This document shows, piece after piece, positions 27,255 through 37,152 of a DNA stretch of 64,000 nucleotides (its first letter is position 1; each line of letters begins with the position of its first letter). The position numbers were made by a program, and so were the translations under genes. Source of the stretch: Psychroflexus montanilacus (GTDB taxonomy: Bacteria; Bacteroidota; Bacteroidia; Flavobacteriales; Flavobacteriaceae). Location: assembly GCF_020164535.1 (NCBI RefSeq), contig NZ_JAIQZC010000002.1:372001-436000 (forward strand), in the 5' to 3' direction. The notes beneath the pieces are model-generated. The model was not told the origin of the DNA. It did not search any database and was given only the letters and a program-made list of their open reading frames with translations.

Positions 27255-28070
27255 CTATTTCTCCAAATCCATCGGCCTTACGAATTCAATGTCTTGACCA
27301 GAAGCTATCAACTGTTCCAAAAAGTTTTTAAAATTCGCCAGGCTCTCTTTTTTGTTAGGGAAATCCAACATTAAGGGGTGGGCGCTGATGGTGTAGGTTG
27401 GATGATTAGTATTCAGAATATGATCTACGATATAAGAGTCAAAACCCGTGTAGTGATTTTCCAGAACGGTGATCCCTTTGTAATTGATCACTCGCCCTGT
27501 AGGATTACGTTTGACTTTGAACAGTTTTTGAACTATGGTTTTAAAAGTCACCCTTACCCATTTGTATTGGTTCTTTTTCAATAATTTAATAATCGACTCA
27601 TTATCTGCAGCCTTAAAAAAAGGATACACACCACGGTCTCCCCAACTAAAAGCACCACGCTTTAGCCATGACATAGGTCGGTTATGTGGAGGCACAAAGC
27701 CTGTTATTTTTTGTTGATTTCCAATCGCCTTTTCCAGCGCTAACTGACTTCTTTTTAAGCTCTTATCTACCTGATTCCACTGAAAAATCGAGGACCATTC
27801 GTGTCGCCAGGAATGCGAAGCTACTTCATGACCGCGATCATGTATCTCTTTAATTAACTTTGGAAAAGTATAAGGCTCAATCCCTTCTTCTGCTGAAAAT
27901 CCAGTAATCGCAAAACAGCAATTAATTTGATACTGATCAAGAAGGTCTAAAACTAGTTTGACCTGATCCTGCTCTCGTTTGAGATTTGAATAATTATAGT
28001 TATATGGGTAAGAGGCGTTGATAAGTCCTATTGCCCCGTCAAAATCCCAGATTAAAATGATTTTTTTCAA
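27255..28070 (-). CDS. Polysaccharide deacetylase family protein
   Basis: This 271-residue NodB-fold (carbohydrate esterase 4) protein starts KKIILIWDFDGAIGLINASY, where the catalytic Asp motif is DFD. The metal-binding motif is HEVASHSWRHEW (about residues 95-106), and RMSWLKRGAF-like motif 3 appears as NRPMSWLKRGAFSWGD. It would remove N-acetyl groups from a sugar. The start is TTG at 28068-28070, as in the GT gene downstream. It is flanked by direct repeats of about 230 bp. Confidence 0.75.
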   Translation of the reverse strand: MKKIILIWDFDGAIGLINASYPYNYNYSNLKREQDQVKLVLDLLDQYQINCCFAITGFSAEEGIEPYTFPKLIKEIHDRGHEVASHSWRHEWSSIFQWNQVDKSLKRSQLALEKAIGNQQKITGFVPPHNRPMSWLKRGAFSWGDRGVYPFFKAADNESIIKLLKKNQYKWVRVTFKTIVQKLFKVKRNPTGRVINYKGITVLENHYTGFDSYIVDHILNTNHPTYTISAHPLMLDFPNKKESLANFKNFLEQLIASGQDIEFVRPMDLEK

Positions 28071-28285
28071 TTCGTTGTTAGTTTATTGTTGTTCGTTCAG
28101 CGTTTATTGTTTACGGTTGTGCGTTTTCCGTTGTCGGTTAACGGAAGCTGTGAACCATCAACTATAGACAAATATACAATTACAGAAGGATTCAACTAAA
28201 CACCCTCCTTAGTCCTCCCTCACTTCGAGAGGCTCAGTACAGGCAAGGGATGATTTCCTACATTAACTATCCCCCTTGAGGGCCT
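28061..28285. repeat. Right copy of the direct repeat flanking the deacetylase gene
   Basis: It shares with 26951-27202 the start TTTTTTTCAA, GTTGTTCGTT(C/G)AGCGTTTAT, TGAACCATCAACTATAGACA, AATATACAA and CACCCTCCTT, and the G-rich hairpin end. Differences are scattered substitutions and short gaps. Confidence 0.75.
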
Positions 28286-28355
28286 GCCTTACTGGTCAGG
28301 TAGAGATCATAAAGGTGTTTTTTTGGACGGTGAACTGTCAACCAAAAACGAACAA

Positions 28356-29693
28356 CTATTCCAACTCTTCAATCTTCGCGCCTTCCTTCAGCTTATCACT
28401 CGCCAAGGACCAGGATTTAAAGACCTGAACCAGCACCAAAGGGGAAATCAAAATACTTATCAACACACCTACCACCATCATCAACGAGTTACTCTTATAG
28501 CGATACGGCATAATGGAACTAGGGACAGTTTTAAGAAGAGCTAACCTGGCGGCTTCATTTCCATGGTATTTCCTAAATAAATAGACGACACTCGGAATGG
28601 GTCTGGGATCCAGCCATTTTTTAGGTCGAAAACCATCCCAGCTTCCCATCTGGCGTAAGCCTCCAGAACCGACTTTTAAGTGCAGCCGCTTAGCGTAAGG
28701 ATTAGAAATGTTTTGATAGCCTGCCAGATATGCTCGTAGTCCAAACTCTCCGTCGCCCATACGTTGCTTTTCAAATTGGCGATCGAATAAACCGATGTCT
28801 TTAAAAATGCCTTTTTTCAACAAAACATTACCAGTATCCAGCTGACTACTGATGCCAAAATGCGCATAATTAGCGGGTATTTTGGCCCCATGAGTTGAAA
28901 TCGACACTCCTGAGGACAAATCAGACTTAAAATAATCTAAGGTTTTAAGATGTTCAGTGATCCAATCTGTATCCACTCGGGAATCATCGTCGAAAAGTAA
29001 AATATAATTTCCCTTACTTTGTTTGATGGCCTTATTCCTGGCTAACCAGAGGGCTTTTTCTTCCTGGTATATTAAATTGATATTCAAATTGAATTCTTCA
29101 TAAAATTCTTTTTGAAAGGGCTCCGACTGGTCGACTACAATCACTTCAAAATTAGTATACTCCTGTTGTTCTAAATCTTTCAGCACATCTTTGAGGTAGC
29201 TATACCGATTTAAGGTCGGGATGATGACAGACACCAAAGGATTCTGCTGAATCAATTCAGATTGAAAATCCTTATACTCTGGGTAATCTATGGGATGTTG
29301 ATGTTCATTCACATGTTTGACTTGTCGTGTCTTAAAATAGGCTGTTACTTCTTTAAACGGATTTTTAAACGAGGCTAGTCGAATAAGTAATACGTAGAGC
29401 ACCCAGGCTTTATGGAAATTTTTTCTAACAAAACGGTATTCATCAACAAGTGGAAGGCTTTCAAATTCAGAATACTTGGTAGCCTCTCCAATATAGCCTT
29501 TCTGGATCATCCGCCAGGATTGATCATAAACCCTGGCTTCATTTGACTGATAGGCTTCGTCTTTAGGAACTTGATCAAAATAAAAAGCATCTAATTTCTC
29601 AACTATTGGAAAGACACTTTCTTCGTTTTCTCTAAGAAGATGAAAATAATGAGTCGGTTGAACGTATTTGAGAAAATTAAATATTGGCATCAA
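28356..29693 (-). CDS. Glycosyltransferase family 2
   Basis: This 445-residue protein has an N-terminal extension of about 135 residues followed by a GT-A domain: PLVSVIIPTLNRYSYLKDVL, FEVIVVDQSEPFQ, and the metal-binding LLFDDDSRVDTDWI. GSGGLRQMGSWDGFRPKKWL follows, and a hydrophobic C-terminal segment (SLMMVVGVLISILISPLVLV) suggests membrane attachment. The sugar is unknown. It lies at the downstream end of the module 34728-28356. Confidence 0.82.
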   Translation of the reverse strand: MMPIFNFLKYVQPTHYFHLLRENEESVFPIVEKLDAFYFDQVPKDEAYQSNEARVYDQSWRMIQKGYIGEATKYSEFESLPLVDEYRFVRKNFHKAWVLYVLLIRLASFKNPFKEVTAYFKTRQVKHVNEHQHPIDYPEYKDFQSELIQQNPLVSVIIPTLNRYSYLKDVLKDLEQQEYTNFEVIVVDQSEPFQKEFYEEFNLNINLIYQEEKALWLARNKAIKQSKGNYILLFDDDSRVDTDWITEHLKTLDYFKSDLSSGVSISTHGAKIPANYAHFGISSQLDTGNVLLKKGIFKDIGLFDRQFEKQRMGDGEFGLRAYLAGYQNISNPYAKRLHLKVGSGGLRQMGSWDGFRPKKWLDPRPIPSVVYLFRKYHGNEAARLALLKTVPSSIMPYRYKSNSLMMVVGVLISILISPLVLVQVFKSWSLASDKLKEGAKIEELE

Positions 29694-29710
29694 AAATATA
29701 TCCTTATTAA

Positions 29711-30730
29711 CTATTCATGTGTAACTAAGCTTAGCATTCTATTTAACCAAGAATCTCTTGAAAATTCGTTTATTTTTTCTTTATAAACCTCAATACAGTT
29801 TTCTGGTGATTCATATAAATTGAAAGAATTGTCAATCGCCTGAGAGAGTTCCAACTCACTTTCCTGAGATATCAGGAATCCATAAACACCTTTTTCTATG
29901 ATATCAACAGCCCCTGTTTTCTCTGCTCCTATGAGGGTACATCCATACTGCATTGCTTCAATATATACTTGCCCAAAGGCTTCATTTCTACTTGGTAAAG
30001 CAAAAACTCTTGCCTTAGACATATGTTGCAAAACTTCATTATGGCTTCTTCTGCCTAAAAAAACAACATTTTTATAATAATTTTTGCTCTTAAACTGCTC
30101 AGAATAAGCACCTATAATATGTAGTTCGCTATCTTGAGGTAAAGACTCTTTAGATAAATTAAATGCCTTTATTAGTAAGTCTGTTCCCTTAACTAGATTA
30201 CCCTCAGCATTAATAAGGTCGTTACCTACGTGGAGTAAAATATTTTTTTTAAAAATTTCCCCTTTAAATTCAAAATTTATTGAATTAGGTACAACTTGAA
30301 TTCGATTTTTAAGATGTGGATAAATTTTAACTAATTCACTTTTCATATTGCTAGACAAAGTTATCATATTGTCTAGACTACGATATCTTAATCTATTTAT
30401 TAAAGATTTTTTAAAAAATGCGCTTTGATAGGTAGCATACCATTTGAAATTAATAAGATAAGAAAGTAAGTCAACATAAATGTTTGATCTAAATGTCGAG
30501 ATAACAACATCAGGTTTAATTCTTCTGAACACTTTATAATACTGCTGAGCCAATAAAAAAAAATGATCGTTTTTATTATAGAAAATAACTTTAATTAAAC
30601 CATAATCTGCTCTCTTGGTATCAGACAAATGATATACTTCATGCCCTTTTTGAGAAAGCTTCAATGCTAAATCCTGGTATTGTTTATGGCTAGGAATATT
30701 ATTTATTGTATCTACTAATAAAACTCTCAT
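29711..30730 (-). CDS. Glycosyltransferase, GT4-like
   Basis: This 339-residue GT-B protein has the donor motif RNEAFGQVYIEAMQYGCTLI near residues 250-270. The N-terminus MRVLLVDTINNIPSHKQYQD is typical. Its DNA is very A/T-rich compared with the genes on either side. It lies 17 bp upstream of the GT2 gene and 37 bp after the pyruvyltransferase-like gene. Confidence 0.83.
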   Translation of the reverse strand: MRVLLVDTINNIPSHKQYQDLALKLSQKGHEVYHLSDTKRADYGLIKVIFYNKNDHFFLLAQQYYKVFRRIKPDVVISTFRSNIYVDLLSYLINFKWYATYQSAFFKKSLINRLRYRSLDNMITLSSNMKSELVKIYPHLKNRIQVVPNSINFEFKGEIFKKNILLHVGNDLINAEGNLVKGTDLLIKAFNLSKESLPQDSELHIIGAYSEQFKSKNYYKNVVFLGRRSHNEVLQHMSKARVFALPSRNEAFGQVYIEAMQYGCTLIGAEKTGAVDIIEKGVYGFLISQESELELSQAIDNSFNLYESPENCIEVYKEKINEFSRDSWLNRMLSLVTHE

Positions 30731-30767
30731 ACTCGTGAATTAATACTTTCTAGCTATTAAAATCAAA

Positions 30768-31622
30768 TTATTTAAAAATAAACTGAAGATTTTCAGACAT
30801 AACCCTAATGATATTTTCTTTAATTTTTACTAATTCTAACTTTTCAAAATTTATTTTTGATTTCTGTTTAATTTGATTAATAGCTTTAATATCAAATTTC
30901 TCACTTCTTAAATCTATAAAGTCATGTTTAATATTGAATGCTGAATAATAATCTACAAATTTATGATTCCCCCCAGTTAACTTATCTGAAAGTTTAATAT
31001 GAATATTTGGTATTCCAAATGAGTCAGCAAAGATTAAACCATGGAGAGATGACGAACCAATTGCTTCACACTTCAAAACATTAGAAGCTACTAATCTACT
31101 TTTCTCTCTAGGGTTAATGATCAGTACATCATTAAATTCAAGACTTTTTAAACTATCGTAATCTTGACTATGAGGAATTATTCCTAATTTATATTTTTTT
31201 GTCTTTTTGAGGTCATTGTAAACTATTGAAGCAAGTAGCCCTGGATCACCATAAACAACATCTTTAGCTGAGCATTGTTGGGCTGAAAGTGGACCTCTTA
31301 TTAATTTTACTTTCCAATCATTTGGAAACCTTTTAAAACCAGATCTTATAAAACCACTTCCAAGTATAAATCCATTAAAATCATTTAGGTAAGATCCTAA
31401 AATAGATCCAGTTAGAGAAACTTGGCTTTTTTTATAATCTTTAGTCCAAATTAAATTATATCCGAAATACTTAATTAAATCGAAATTAAAATTATCTCCA
31501 AAATTTCTAACATCCGCAAACTTTGAAACTATTACCTTTTCCCCTTTAACTTTTAAAATTATAGACTTAAGGTTATAATAAGAAGTTTTAAAATAATCAT
31601 ATATGTAATAATAGTACTTCAT
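30768..31622 (-). CDS. Polysaccharide pyruvyl transferase family protein
   Basis: This 284-residue protein matches the pyruvyltransferase family in FADVRNFGDNFNFDLIKYFG near residues 35-55, the phosphate-loop-like SILGSYLNDFNGFILGSGFI, and the His-bearing segment CEAIGSSSLHGLIFADSFGI near residues 190-210. Such enzymes add a pyruvate ketal from phosphoenolpyruvate to a sugar. The gene is very A/T-rich. Start and length are family-like. Confidence 0.75.
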   Translation of the reverse strand: MKYYYYIYDYFKTSYYNLKSIILKVKGEKVIVSKFADVRNFGDNFNFDLIKYFGYNLIWTKDYKKSQVSLTGSILGSYLNDFNGFILGSGFIRSGFKRFPNDWKVKLIRGPLSAQQCSAKDVVYGDPGLLASIVYNDLKKTKKYKLGIIPHSQDYDSLKSLEFNDVLIINPREKSRLVASNVLKCEAIGSSSLHGLIFADSFGIPNIHIKLSDKLTGGNHKFVDYYSAFNIKHDFIDLRSEKFDIKAINQIKQKSKINFEKLELVKIKENIIRVMSENLQFIFK

Positions 31623-31627
31623 TTAAT

Positions 31628-32677
31628 TTATGTAATAGTTTTAAAAAAATTTCCAATTCTTAGTTGATTTTCCCATAGTTTTCGATTGGCCTGCATTAAG
31701 CTGTATAAACTTTCTTGAGTATGAGCCTCATGAAAGAATTTGACTTTTTCTGAAACTTTACCCCTATCTTTAAAGTCAACCCATACACAGTGTTCCTTCC
31801 AGTTTATCTTATTTTCTAAAGGTAATAAAGAATCGGTGTTGATAAAAACAGGAATGCGTCCCATGGCTAAGGTCTCATAAAAGCGGACTGAAAAATTGCC
31901 TCCACCCCTTACACATAGCACATAGTGAGAATCTTTGATGTTATCGTAAAATTCCTGTGTCGTTTGGTGTTTATCCTTATGTCTAGTCACTCCTGCCCTA
32001 TACTTTTCTCTTCTGATGAAATTGGTGGTCACTACCTTAGAAGCTTCCAATCTATCCAAAAGCTGAGCCCTTAACAGAGAAGTCGACTGAATGGGCTGGG
32101 GAGGATTTTTTGTTTTACCTATTTTGAACCTCATGAGATGGTGTAAACGAATCAAATGCTCTTTTAAAACCTGCTTCAGACTTGAATTGGCCTGGCCACA
32201 AAACCCAACGATAGGTTTAGAATCATAGTCAGGCAAGCTTAGTTGTGAAGTCTTGTAAAACTTCTGTAATGGATCACCAATAAATACGGGCATCCCTATA
32301 TGCTGTTCTGACAACTGACTTTTATGTCCAGAGTTGCGAAAAACTAGATAATCTGCTTCTAACTTCAAATCTACTCCAAAATCACCAGACATCCAGGTCC
32401 ACACTTGTTTCCCCTTAGCATTTGCCTCTAAAATATACTGTTTGGCTTTATCAACTAAATTATGCTCTACATAGTAATTCCAGGACATCGTCAATATGCA
32501 GATGTCTGCAGCCTTAATATTAGTCACATATTCAACCTCTGTTTCAGAAACCTGATACATCTCTACACGTTCCAAATCTGTAAACCTTGAGGATTTAATG
32601 AAAGGTTTCAAATAAGGGAAGAGCTGTCCTCTAAAAGCAGGATTATAATGAGAAGATAAGTAATGAATATTTTGCAT
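31628..32677 (-). CDS. Exostosin-like glycosyltransferase (GT47-type)
   Basis: This 349-residue protein resembles exostosin-family proteins: KPIVGFCGQANSSLKQVLKE in the middle, then FYDNIKDSHYVLCVRGGGNF with SVRFYETLAMGRIPVFINTD near residues 245-285. In the family this last part binds the nucleotide sugar. The donor is unknown. It lies 11 bp after a sulfotransferase gene. Confidence 0.7.
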   Translation of the reverse strand: MQNIHYLSSHYNPAFRGQLFPYLKPFIKSSRFTDLERVEMYQVSETEVEYVTNIKAADICILTMSWNYYVEHNLVDKAKQYILEANAKGKQVWTWMSGDFGVDLKLEADYLVFRNSGHKSQLSEQHIGMPVFIGDPLQKFYKTSQLSLPDYDSKPIVGFCGQANSSLKQVLKEHLIRLHHLMRFKIGKTKNPPQPIQSTSLLRAQLLDRLEASKVVTTNFIRREKYRAGVTRHKDKHQTTQEFYDNIKDSHYVLCVRGGGNFSVRFYETLAMGRIPVFINTDSLLPLENKINWKEHCVWVDFKDRGKVSEKVKFFHEAHTQESLYSLMQANRKLWENQLRIGNFFKTIT

Positions 32678-32688
32678 TGGTTTTTTAT

Positions 32689-33543
32689 CTATAGCTTATG
32701 ATCATATCCCACCAGAGCATTGCTTTTTCTAGCGATACGGTTATAGACAAACCGATTATACCAATTCCAGTCCTTATATCTTCCTATAGATTTAAAGTCT
32801 TTAGTTTTTTCAAGCTTACCCCAATTCTGAACGTGTTTTTTTCTTCCAAAATAAGATGAACCCACTACTTTCGCATTTACAGCATTTTGAAGTTCTTGCT
32901 CTGTATATTCAACATTAGCATACTCAAATATTTGCCTGATGTATTTTTCAGGCTCTTGAACGATGCTTTCGTATTTCACTTCTAGGTACCGCCCTTTAAG
33001 TTCCTCTCTCAACTTAAGTAACTGGTTGGTGTGTTTCACATAAGCTTTGGAATACGTATACATATTGTATCCAGAACGTGTTTTAATCTTAGATTTCAGT
33101 TTAGAAAAGTCAGATTTACTGTTTCTAATCAAAGTTGAAGCCTTCAGGGAAGAGGCGATTAAATCTGGAGCAGATCGTGTTAAGATGATGAGCTTACCTT
33201 CAGGGAAAAATTCGTAAAACCATTCTAAGTTATACAAAGAAGGATTTTTTAAAAACAGTGCCTTTTTTTCAAGCTCAAAGTCATGACGCAGGTAGTCTAA
33301 GAAGCCTTTTGCAAAATAAGGGGCCATCTTCTTAGCGTCAATAGCTGGAGAAGCAAAAAAAGTGGAGTTGAAATTTCTTACCCATTCCTGGTAATGACTA
33401 ATAGTTTTATCTGGAAAAAAAGGGAATTCGCCTTTGGAAGTTGATTTTGGCAAACTGTCTACCGACTTGATTTCTGAAAAAATGCTCCCCATAAAATTTG
33501 TTCCAGACCTTACTGAAATTCCAGCACATAAAATAACACTCAT
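32689..33543 (-). CDS. Sulfotransferase, copy 1
   Basis: This 284-residue protein has a 5'-phosphosulfate loop near its N-terminus (CAGISVRSGTNFMGSIFSE, about residues 6-24) and a 3'-phosphate-binding segment LIILTRSAPDLIASSLKAST near residues 115-140. It would transfer sulfate from PAPS to a hydroxyl or amino group of a sugar. The carbohydrate substrate is inferred from the neighbourhood of glycosyltransferases. It is coupled to the GT4 gene upstream with a 3-bp gap. Confidence 0.78.
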   Translation of the reverse strand: MSVILCAGISVRSGTNFMGSIFSEIKSVDSLPKSTSKGEFPFFPDKTISHYQEWVRNFNSTFFASPAIDAKKMAPYFAKGFLDYLRHDFELEKKALFLKNPSLYNLEWFYEFFPEGKLIILTRSAPDLIASSLKASTLIRNSKSDFSKLKSKIKTRSGYNMYTYSKAYVKHTNQLLKLREELKGRYLEVKYESIVQEPEKYIRQIFEYANVEYTEQELQNAVNAKVVGSSYFGRKKHVQNWGKLEKTKDFKSIGRYKDWNWYNRFVYNRIARKSNALVGYDHKL

Positions 33544-33546
33544 AGC

Positions 33547-34728
33547 CTATCTATAATTATAAAACGCATTAAACTTCTCCTTTTGCTGTTTCAAAGTAAA
33601 TTGATTTTGAACTCTTTTTATCGCCTTTTCTTGAATTTTTCTCTTATCCTCTTCATTGAGCTGAATCACTTCCCAAATTTTCTCAGCTAATAATTTAGGC
33701 TGAGCTTTTGGAACCAGCAAGCCTGTTTGGTTATGTACGATGTTTTCCTTTAAAGCACCAGAATCAAACGCAATGCAAACTTGACCTAAAGCCTGAGCCT
33801 CTAAAACTGCATTGCAAAAACCTTCGCTCAAACTAGTTTGAACATAAACATCACTTTCACTAAGATAGTTTAAGGTTTCCTGATGTGTTTGTTTGCCTAA
33901 AAACCTTATGTGATCTTTCAATTTCTTTTGATAAACGTGGTGAAGGTAACGTTCTGTATGTTTTATGTCACCTTCACCAATGATGCTCCATTCAAAGTCA
34001 ATGTTTTTTTCTTTTAGATAGCTCGCAGTTTCTATCAAGTCATCAATGCCTTTGATCCAGTGTAACCTGGCTATCGTTAATAATTTTAATTTCCCTGAAC
34101 TTTCTGCCTGATGCTTTGGAAGGGATTTTAACCTTTCAAAGTCAACAGCAGGAGTGATAATTTCATAATCTAAATGAGGTGACAAACCTAAACCATAAGC
34201 TTTATGAAACAAGTACTTAGAGATGCTATGCACTTTATCCACCTGTTTCCAAAGTAAAGAATAACAGTTTTTTTGTTTTAAAGGATAGACATCCATATCA
34301 TAGCCTCTTAAACTAACCGCTAATTTAGCACCTATGGCTTTAGCCACTAACTCCCTATCTACTGCCATAGTAGCGAAGCCAAAATGCAGCCAGTCTGTTT
34401 TGATCTTTAATAAGGTAGCGTTGATGTAGATTTTTTCAAGAATCTTTTTGAAGCCACTCTCTTCTTTACGCTCTAGTTGAATGAACTTAATTAGTCTTTT
34501 TATGTATGGAAGTAAGCCTATAAAAACAATCAGCATTTTGAAGACTTGAACTAAGTTATTTTTGCTCACTTTAGGATGCTTTAGATGCTTACAGGCCTCA
34601 AATATGGTCTCTGTAGCCGCTGTTACCAAAATCACTTCATGCCCACTCTCTTGAAGCCCCTGGATCTTGGATCTAAAAAAGGTTTCAGAATAACCTGGTG
34701 GTTGTGGAAGGATGAGGGTGATGGTCAT
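33547..34728 (-). CDS. Glycosyltransferase, GT4-like
   Basis: This 393-residue GT-B protein has LLTIARLHWIKGIDDLIETA opening the second domain and EGFCNAVLEAQALGQVCIAF near residues 290-310 as donor motif. It is the first gene of the module that continues through the sulfotransferase, exostosin-like, pyruvyltransferase-like, GT4 and GT2 genes. A repeat spacer (34733-34785) precedes it. Confidence 0.86.
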   Translation of the reverse strand: MTITLILPQPPGYSETFFRSKIQGLQESGHEVILVTAATETIFEACKHLKHPKVSKNNLVQVFKMLIVFIGLLPYIKRLIKFIQLERKEESGFKKILEKIYINATLLKIKTDWLHFGFATMAVDRELVAKAIGAKLAVSLRGYDMDVYPLKQKNCYSLLWKQVDKVHSISKYLFHKAYGLGLSPHLDYEIITPAVDFERLKSLPKHQAESSGKLKLLTIARLHWIKGIDDLIETASYLKEKNIDFEWSIIGEGDIKHTERYLHHVYQKKLKDHIRFLGKQTHQETLNYLSESDVYVQTSLSEGFCNAVLEAQALGQVCIAFDSGALKENIVHNQTGLLVPKAQPKLLAEKIWEVIQLNEEDKRKIQEKAIKRVQNQFTLKQQKEKFNAFYNYR

Positions 34729-34732
34729 TTTT

Positions 34733-34785
34733 TGGTGTATTGGTGTATTGGTGTATTCGACTATTCGACTATTCGACTATTCGAA
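34733..34785 (+). repeat. Tandem-repeat spacer between polysaccharide modules
   Basis: Copies of GGTGTATT are followed by tandem copies of CGACTATT. The same two words form the spacers near 35165-35208, 37165-37190, 37995-38020, 39410-39490 and 44824-44903. Confidence 0.75.
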
Positions 34786-34807
34786 AATAAGGTTCAAATT
34801 TTACTTT

Positions 34808-35149
34808 TTACATACTTCTTATATCCTGATAATAATTTCTGGTTTTTTCTATCATAGAAAACAAAGATTCTTCAGCTTCAGCGTTAAGGTAATTTAGATT
34901 TTTTGCTATAATTAGCTGTGTGTCTAATTCAGCTGCTGAACCGATCGAATAGCTAACAAAGTTATGAAGCTCTTTCCAGCCATTTCTTCCACTACCTTCT
35001 GCTATATTTGAAGGAATAGAAACAGCTGAGCGTCTAATTTGATTAGTCAAACCAAATTGTTCGTTTTTTGGAAAATTTTCGGTGTGCTTGTAGATCAAAG
35101 TCACAAGCTCTATACTGACTTTCCACACATCTAATTCTTTATGGTTCAT
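34808..35149 (-). CDS. Four-helix-bundle protein (S23/IVP family), copy 2
   Basis: This 113-residue protein starts MNHKELDVWKVSIELVTLIY and carries the family signature QIRRSAVSIPSNIAEGSGRN near residues 37-57. It is clearly related to the copy at 25363 but well diverged. It lies alone between two tandem-repeat spacers and is not coupled to either neighbour. The function is unknown. Confidence 0.85.
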   Translation of the reverse strand: MNHKELDVWKVSIELVTLIYKHTENFPKNEQFGLTNQIRRSAVSIPSNIAEGSGRNGWKELHNFVSYSIGSAAELDTQLIIAKNLNYLNAEAEESLFSMIEKTRNYYQDIRSM

Positions 35150-35210
35150 AATAGTGAGTTTTTTTTGTGTATTCGAATATACGACTACTCGACTATTCGA
35201 TTATTCGAAA

Positions 35211-36065
35211 TTACAGTTCATAAAATTTCTGCCCAAATTTCTCCAGCACCTTCAAAATTAATCCTTTCTCGCCCTCATTCAAAAACTCCCTGTCATCATT
35301 TTGACCTCTTACTGTTGACTTGGGGTGCGCTTTAGTGGAAGGTTTTTTGTACTCTTTTTCAATGCCATCTAAAACCTCAATTCCTAAAGTAGCGCACAGG
35401 TTTTTATACACCCCAACATCTGTTCTTAAATCTTCATGTTTGACGATGTGGTAATTTTGGGATTGATTTGCATTTAAATCTTCAATCACCACTACATTTT
35501 CTATACACCAACGCAAAGCCAAAATCTCCACTACACTTTTAGATTTATAGTCTTCAACATGGACTTGATACTTATCGGCCAAAATATTTTTGAGATCATT
35601 TTGCTTTGCAAAATAAGACAAGTCGTAGAGCCAGGGAAATTTGACCCGCTGCTGAGATTTGATTACCTCATAAGGGTTCCTAATCACATGAACTACTGGA
35701 ATGTCGTAATACTGATTTAAAAAAGGAGCCATTAGGTTTCCTCGAACGAATTTTATGATGAATTGTTTGGGGAGGAATGGCCACAAGTGCATTTTATACT
35801 TTCGGTTCGAGTTTTGAGCGATCCAGTCGGAGTTCACCCGGTTTTTTAAGACGTGTTCCAGATACTTTAGTCCTTCTTTATACTCGAGATAATTGCTATT
35901 TATAATCAACTGGTCGGCAATTAAATGACCGCTTTTAGTTCTCTCGGTATGTTCCGGCTCAAAAAGCATCCGGTAACGAAAGACCTTAGCCATGTTTTCA
36001 CTTAGCCAGCTAGTGCCACTTCGGGCGGTGCCCACCACAATCACATGTTTATTAAATTGACTCAT
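35211..36065 (-). CDS. Sulfotransferase, copy 2
   Basis: This 284-residue protein has the 5'-phosphosulfate loop VIVVGTARSGTSWLSENMAK (about residues 9-28) and the 3'-phosphate segment VVHVIRNPYEVIKSQQRVKF near residues 120-140. It would sulfate the glycan from PAPS. It overlaps the upstream GT4 gene by 14 bp, so the two are probably translated together. Confidence 0.82.
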   Translation of the reverse strand: MSQFNKHVIVVGTARSGTSWLSENMAKVFRYRMLFEPEHTERTKSGHLIADQLIINSNYLEYKEGLKYLEHVLKNRVNSDWIAQNSNRKYKMHLWPFLPKQFIIKFVRGNLMAPFLNQYYDIPVVHVIRNPYEVIKSQQRVKFPWLYDLSYFAKQNDLKNILADKYQVHVEDYKSKSVVEILALRWCIENVVVIEDLNANQSQNYHIVKHEDLRTDVGVYKNLCATLGIEVLDGIEKEYKKPSTKAHPKSTVRGQNDDREFLNEGEKGLILKVLEKFGQKFYEL

Positions 36066-37152
36066 ACACGACTTCTCTGGAATTTATAAAGGTTTCAAAA
36101 GCATACTTCTCTATCACATTTTGTCGCATCTGTCCTCCAATTGTTTTCAATTCGTTAGTTGACAATTGCTGCGCTTTATGAAGTAATTCAGTAAGGTCTT
36201 TTACATTACTGGCTTCGAATAGCCAGTCTTCAAAGCCTTCTAAAATATCAGTGATGCCTGAGACTTTAGAGCCTATCACGGGCACACCCATGCTCATCGC
36301 CTCTACTGGTGCAATCGGCATGCCTTCCCGTTTGCCTTCATTTTTGGTTGGAATGACAAACACATCTGCAATGGACAAAAAATTCTGCACTTCCTGCTGT
36401 TTGCCTGTAAAGGTAATATTAGAATACTCAGGCAAATACTTATCCTTTAAAGCTTTCACATAATCTGTTTGATCATTCCCCACCAATAGCAATTTGATAT
36501 TGGGGATTTGAGACTGTATCACAGCTTCAATCAGAATTTCAATGCCTTTCACTTCTACCATATTGACGACTGAAATCACTACAAAGTCAGTTTTAGAAAT
36601 TCCATTCATCACAGCTGTAGGCTGGTGATAATCCCTTGGAGAATAAAAATCGGTATCCAGGCCCAACGGCAAATAGGTCGCTTTAACTGATGGAATCGGA
36701 TTAAAGAATTCAGTCATCATGTCTTTATTGATGGCGATTACCTGATGGCTTAGCTTAGACCTCCAAACCCAGGCTTTATTCCCCCAGCCCATGGCTTTTT
36801 TCGTATACACAAATTTCTTTCCAGCCAGCCTCACTGCCAGAGGTTCTGAAAAGTCAGAGCTCCAGTGCCAGGAATGGACGATATCCCAGTCGTGTTGTTT
36901 AAAAAACCAAACCACTTTCAATAATCGAAAGGGAAAGGACCAAATGGGTTTGTAACCCGTTTCATAATCAAAGACATGAATCGGCACCCCGAGTTGTTCC
37001 ACCTCCTTAAAAAATGCACCCCTAGTATGTTTTACCAAAATCTCAGGGGTAAAACGCTCCTTATCCAAACCCTTCACCAGATCATACACTACCTTGCCGC
37101 TACCGGCCGTGTCGAAGTTGGGGATGGTGTAGAGGATTTTTAGTTTTTTCAT
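36052..37152 (-). CDS. Glycosyltransferase, GT4-like
   Basis: This 366-residue GT-B protein starts MKKLKILYTIPNFDTAGSGK, with the glycine loop of the family. It has EGKREGMPIAPVEAMSMGVP near residues 270-290 as donor motif. It forms a two-gene module with the sulfotransferase at 35211, bounded by repeat spacers on both sides. Confidence 0.86.
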   Translation of the reverse strand: MKKLKILYTIPNFDTAGSGKVVYDLVKGLDKERFTPEILVKHTRGAFFKEVEQLGVPIHVFDYETGYKPIWSFPFRLLKVVWFFKQHDWDIVHSWHWSSDFSEPLAVRLAGKKFVYTKKAMGWGNKAWVWRSKLSHQVIAINKDMMTEFFNPIPSVKATYLPLGLDTDFYSPRDYHQPTAVMNGISKTDFVVISVVNMVEVKGIEILIEAVIQSQIPNIKLLLVGNDQTDYVKALKDKYLPEYSNITFTGKQQEVQNFLSIADVFVIPTKNEGKREGMPIAPVEAMSMGVPVIGSKVSGITDILEGFEDWLFEASNVKDLTELLHKAQQLSTNELKTIGGQMRQNVIEKYAFETFINSREVVYESI

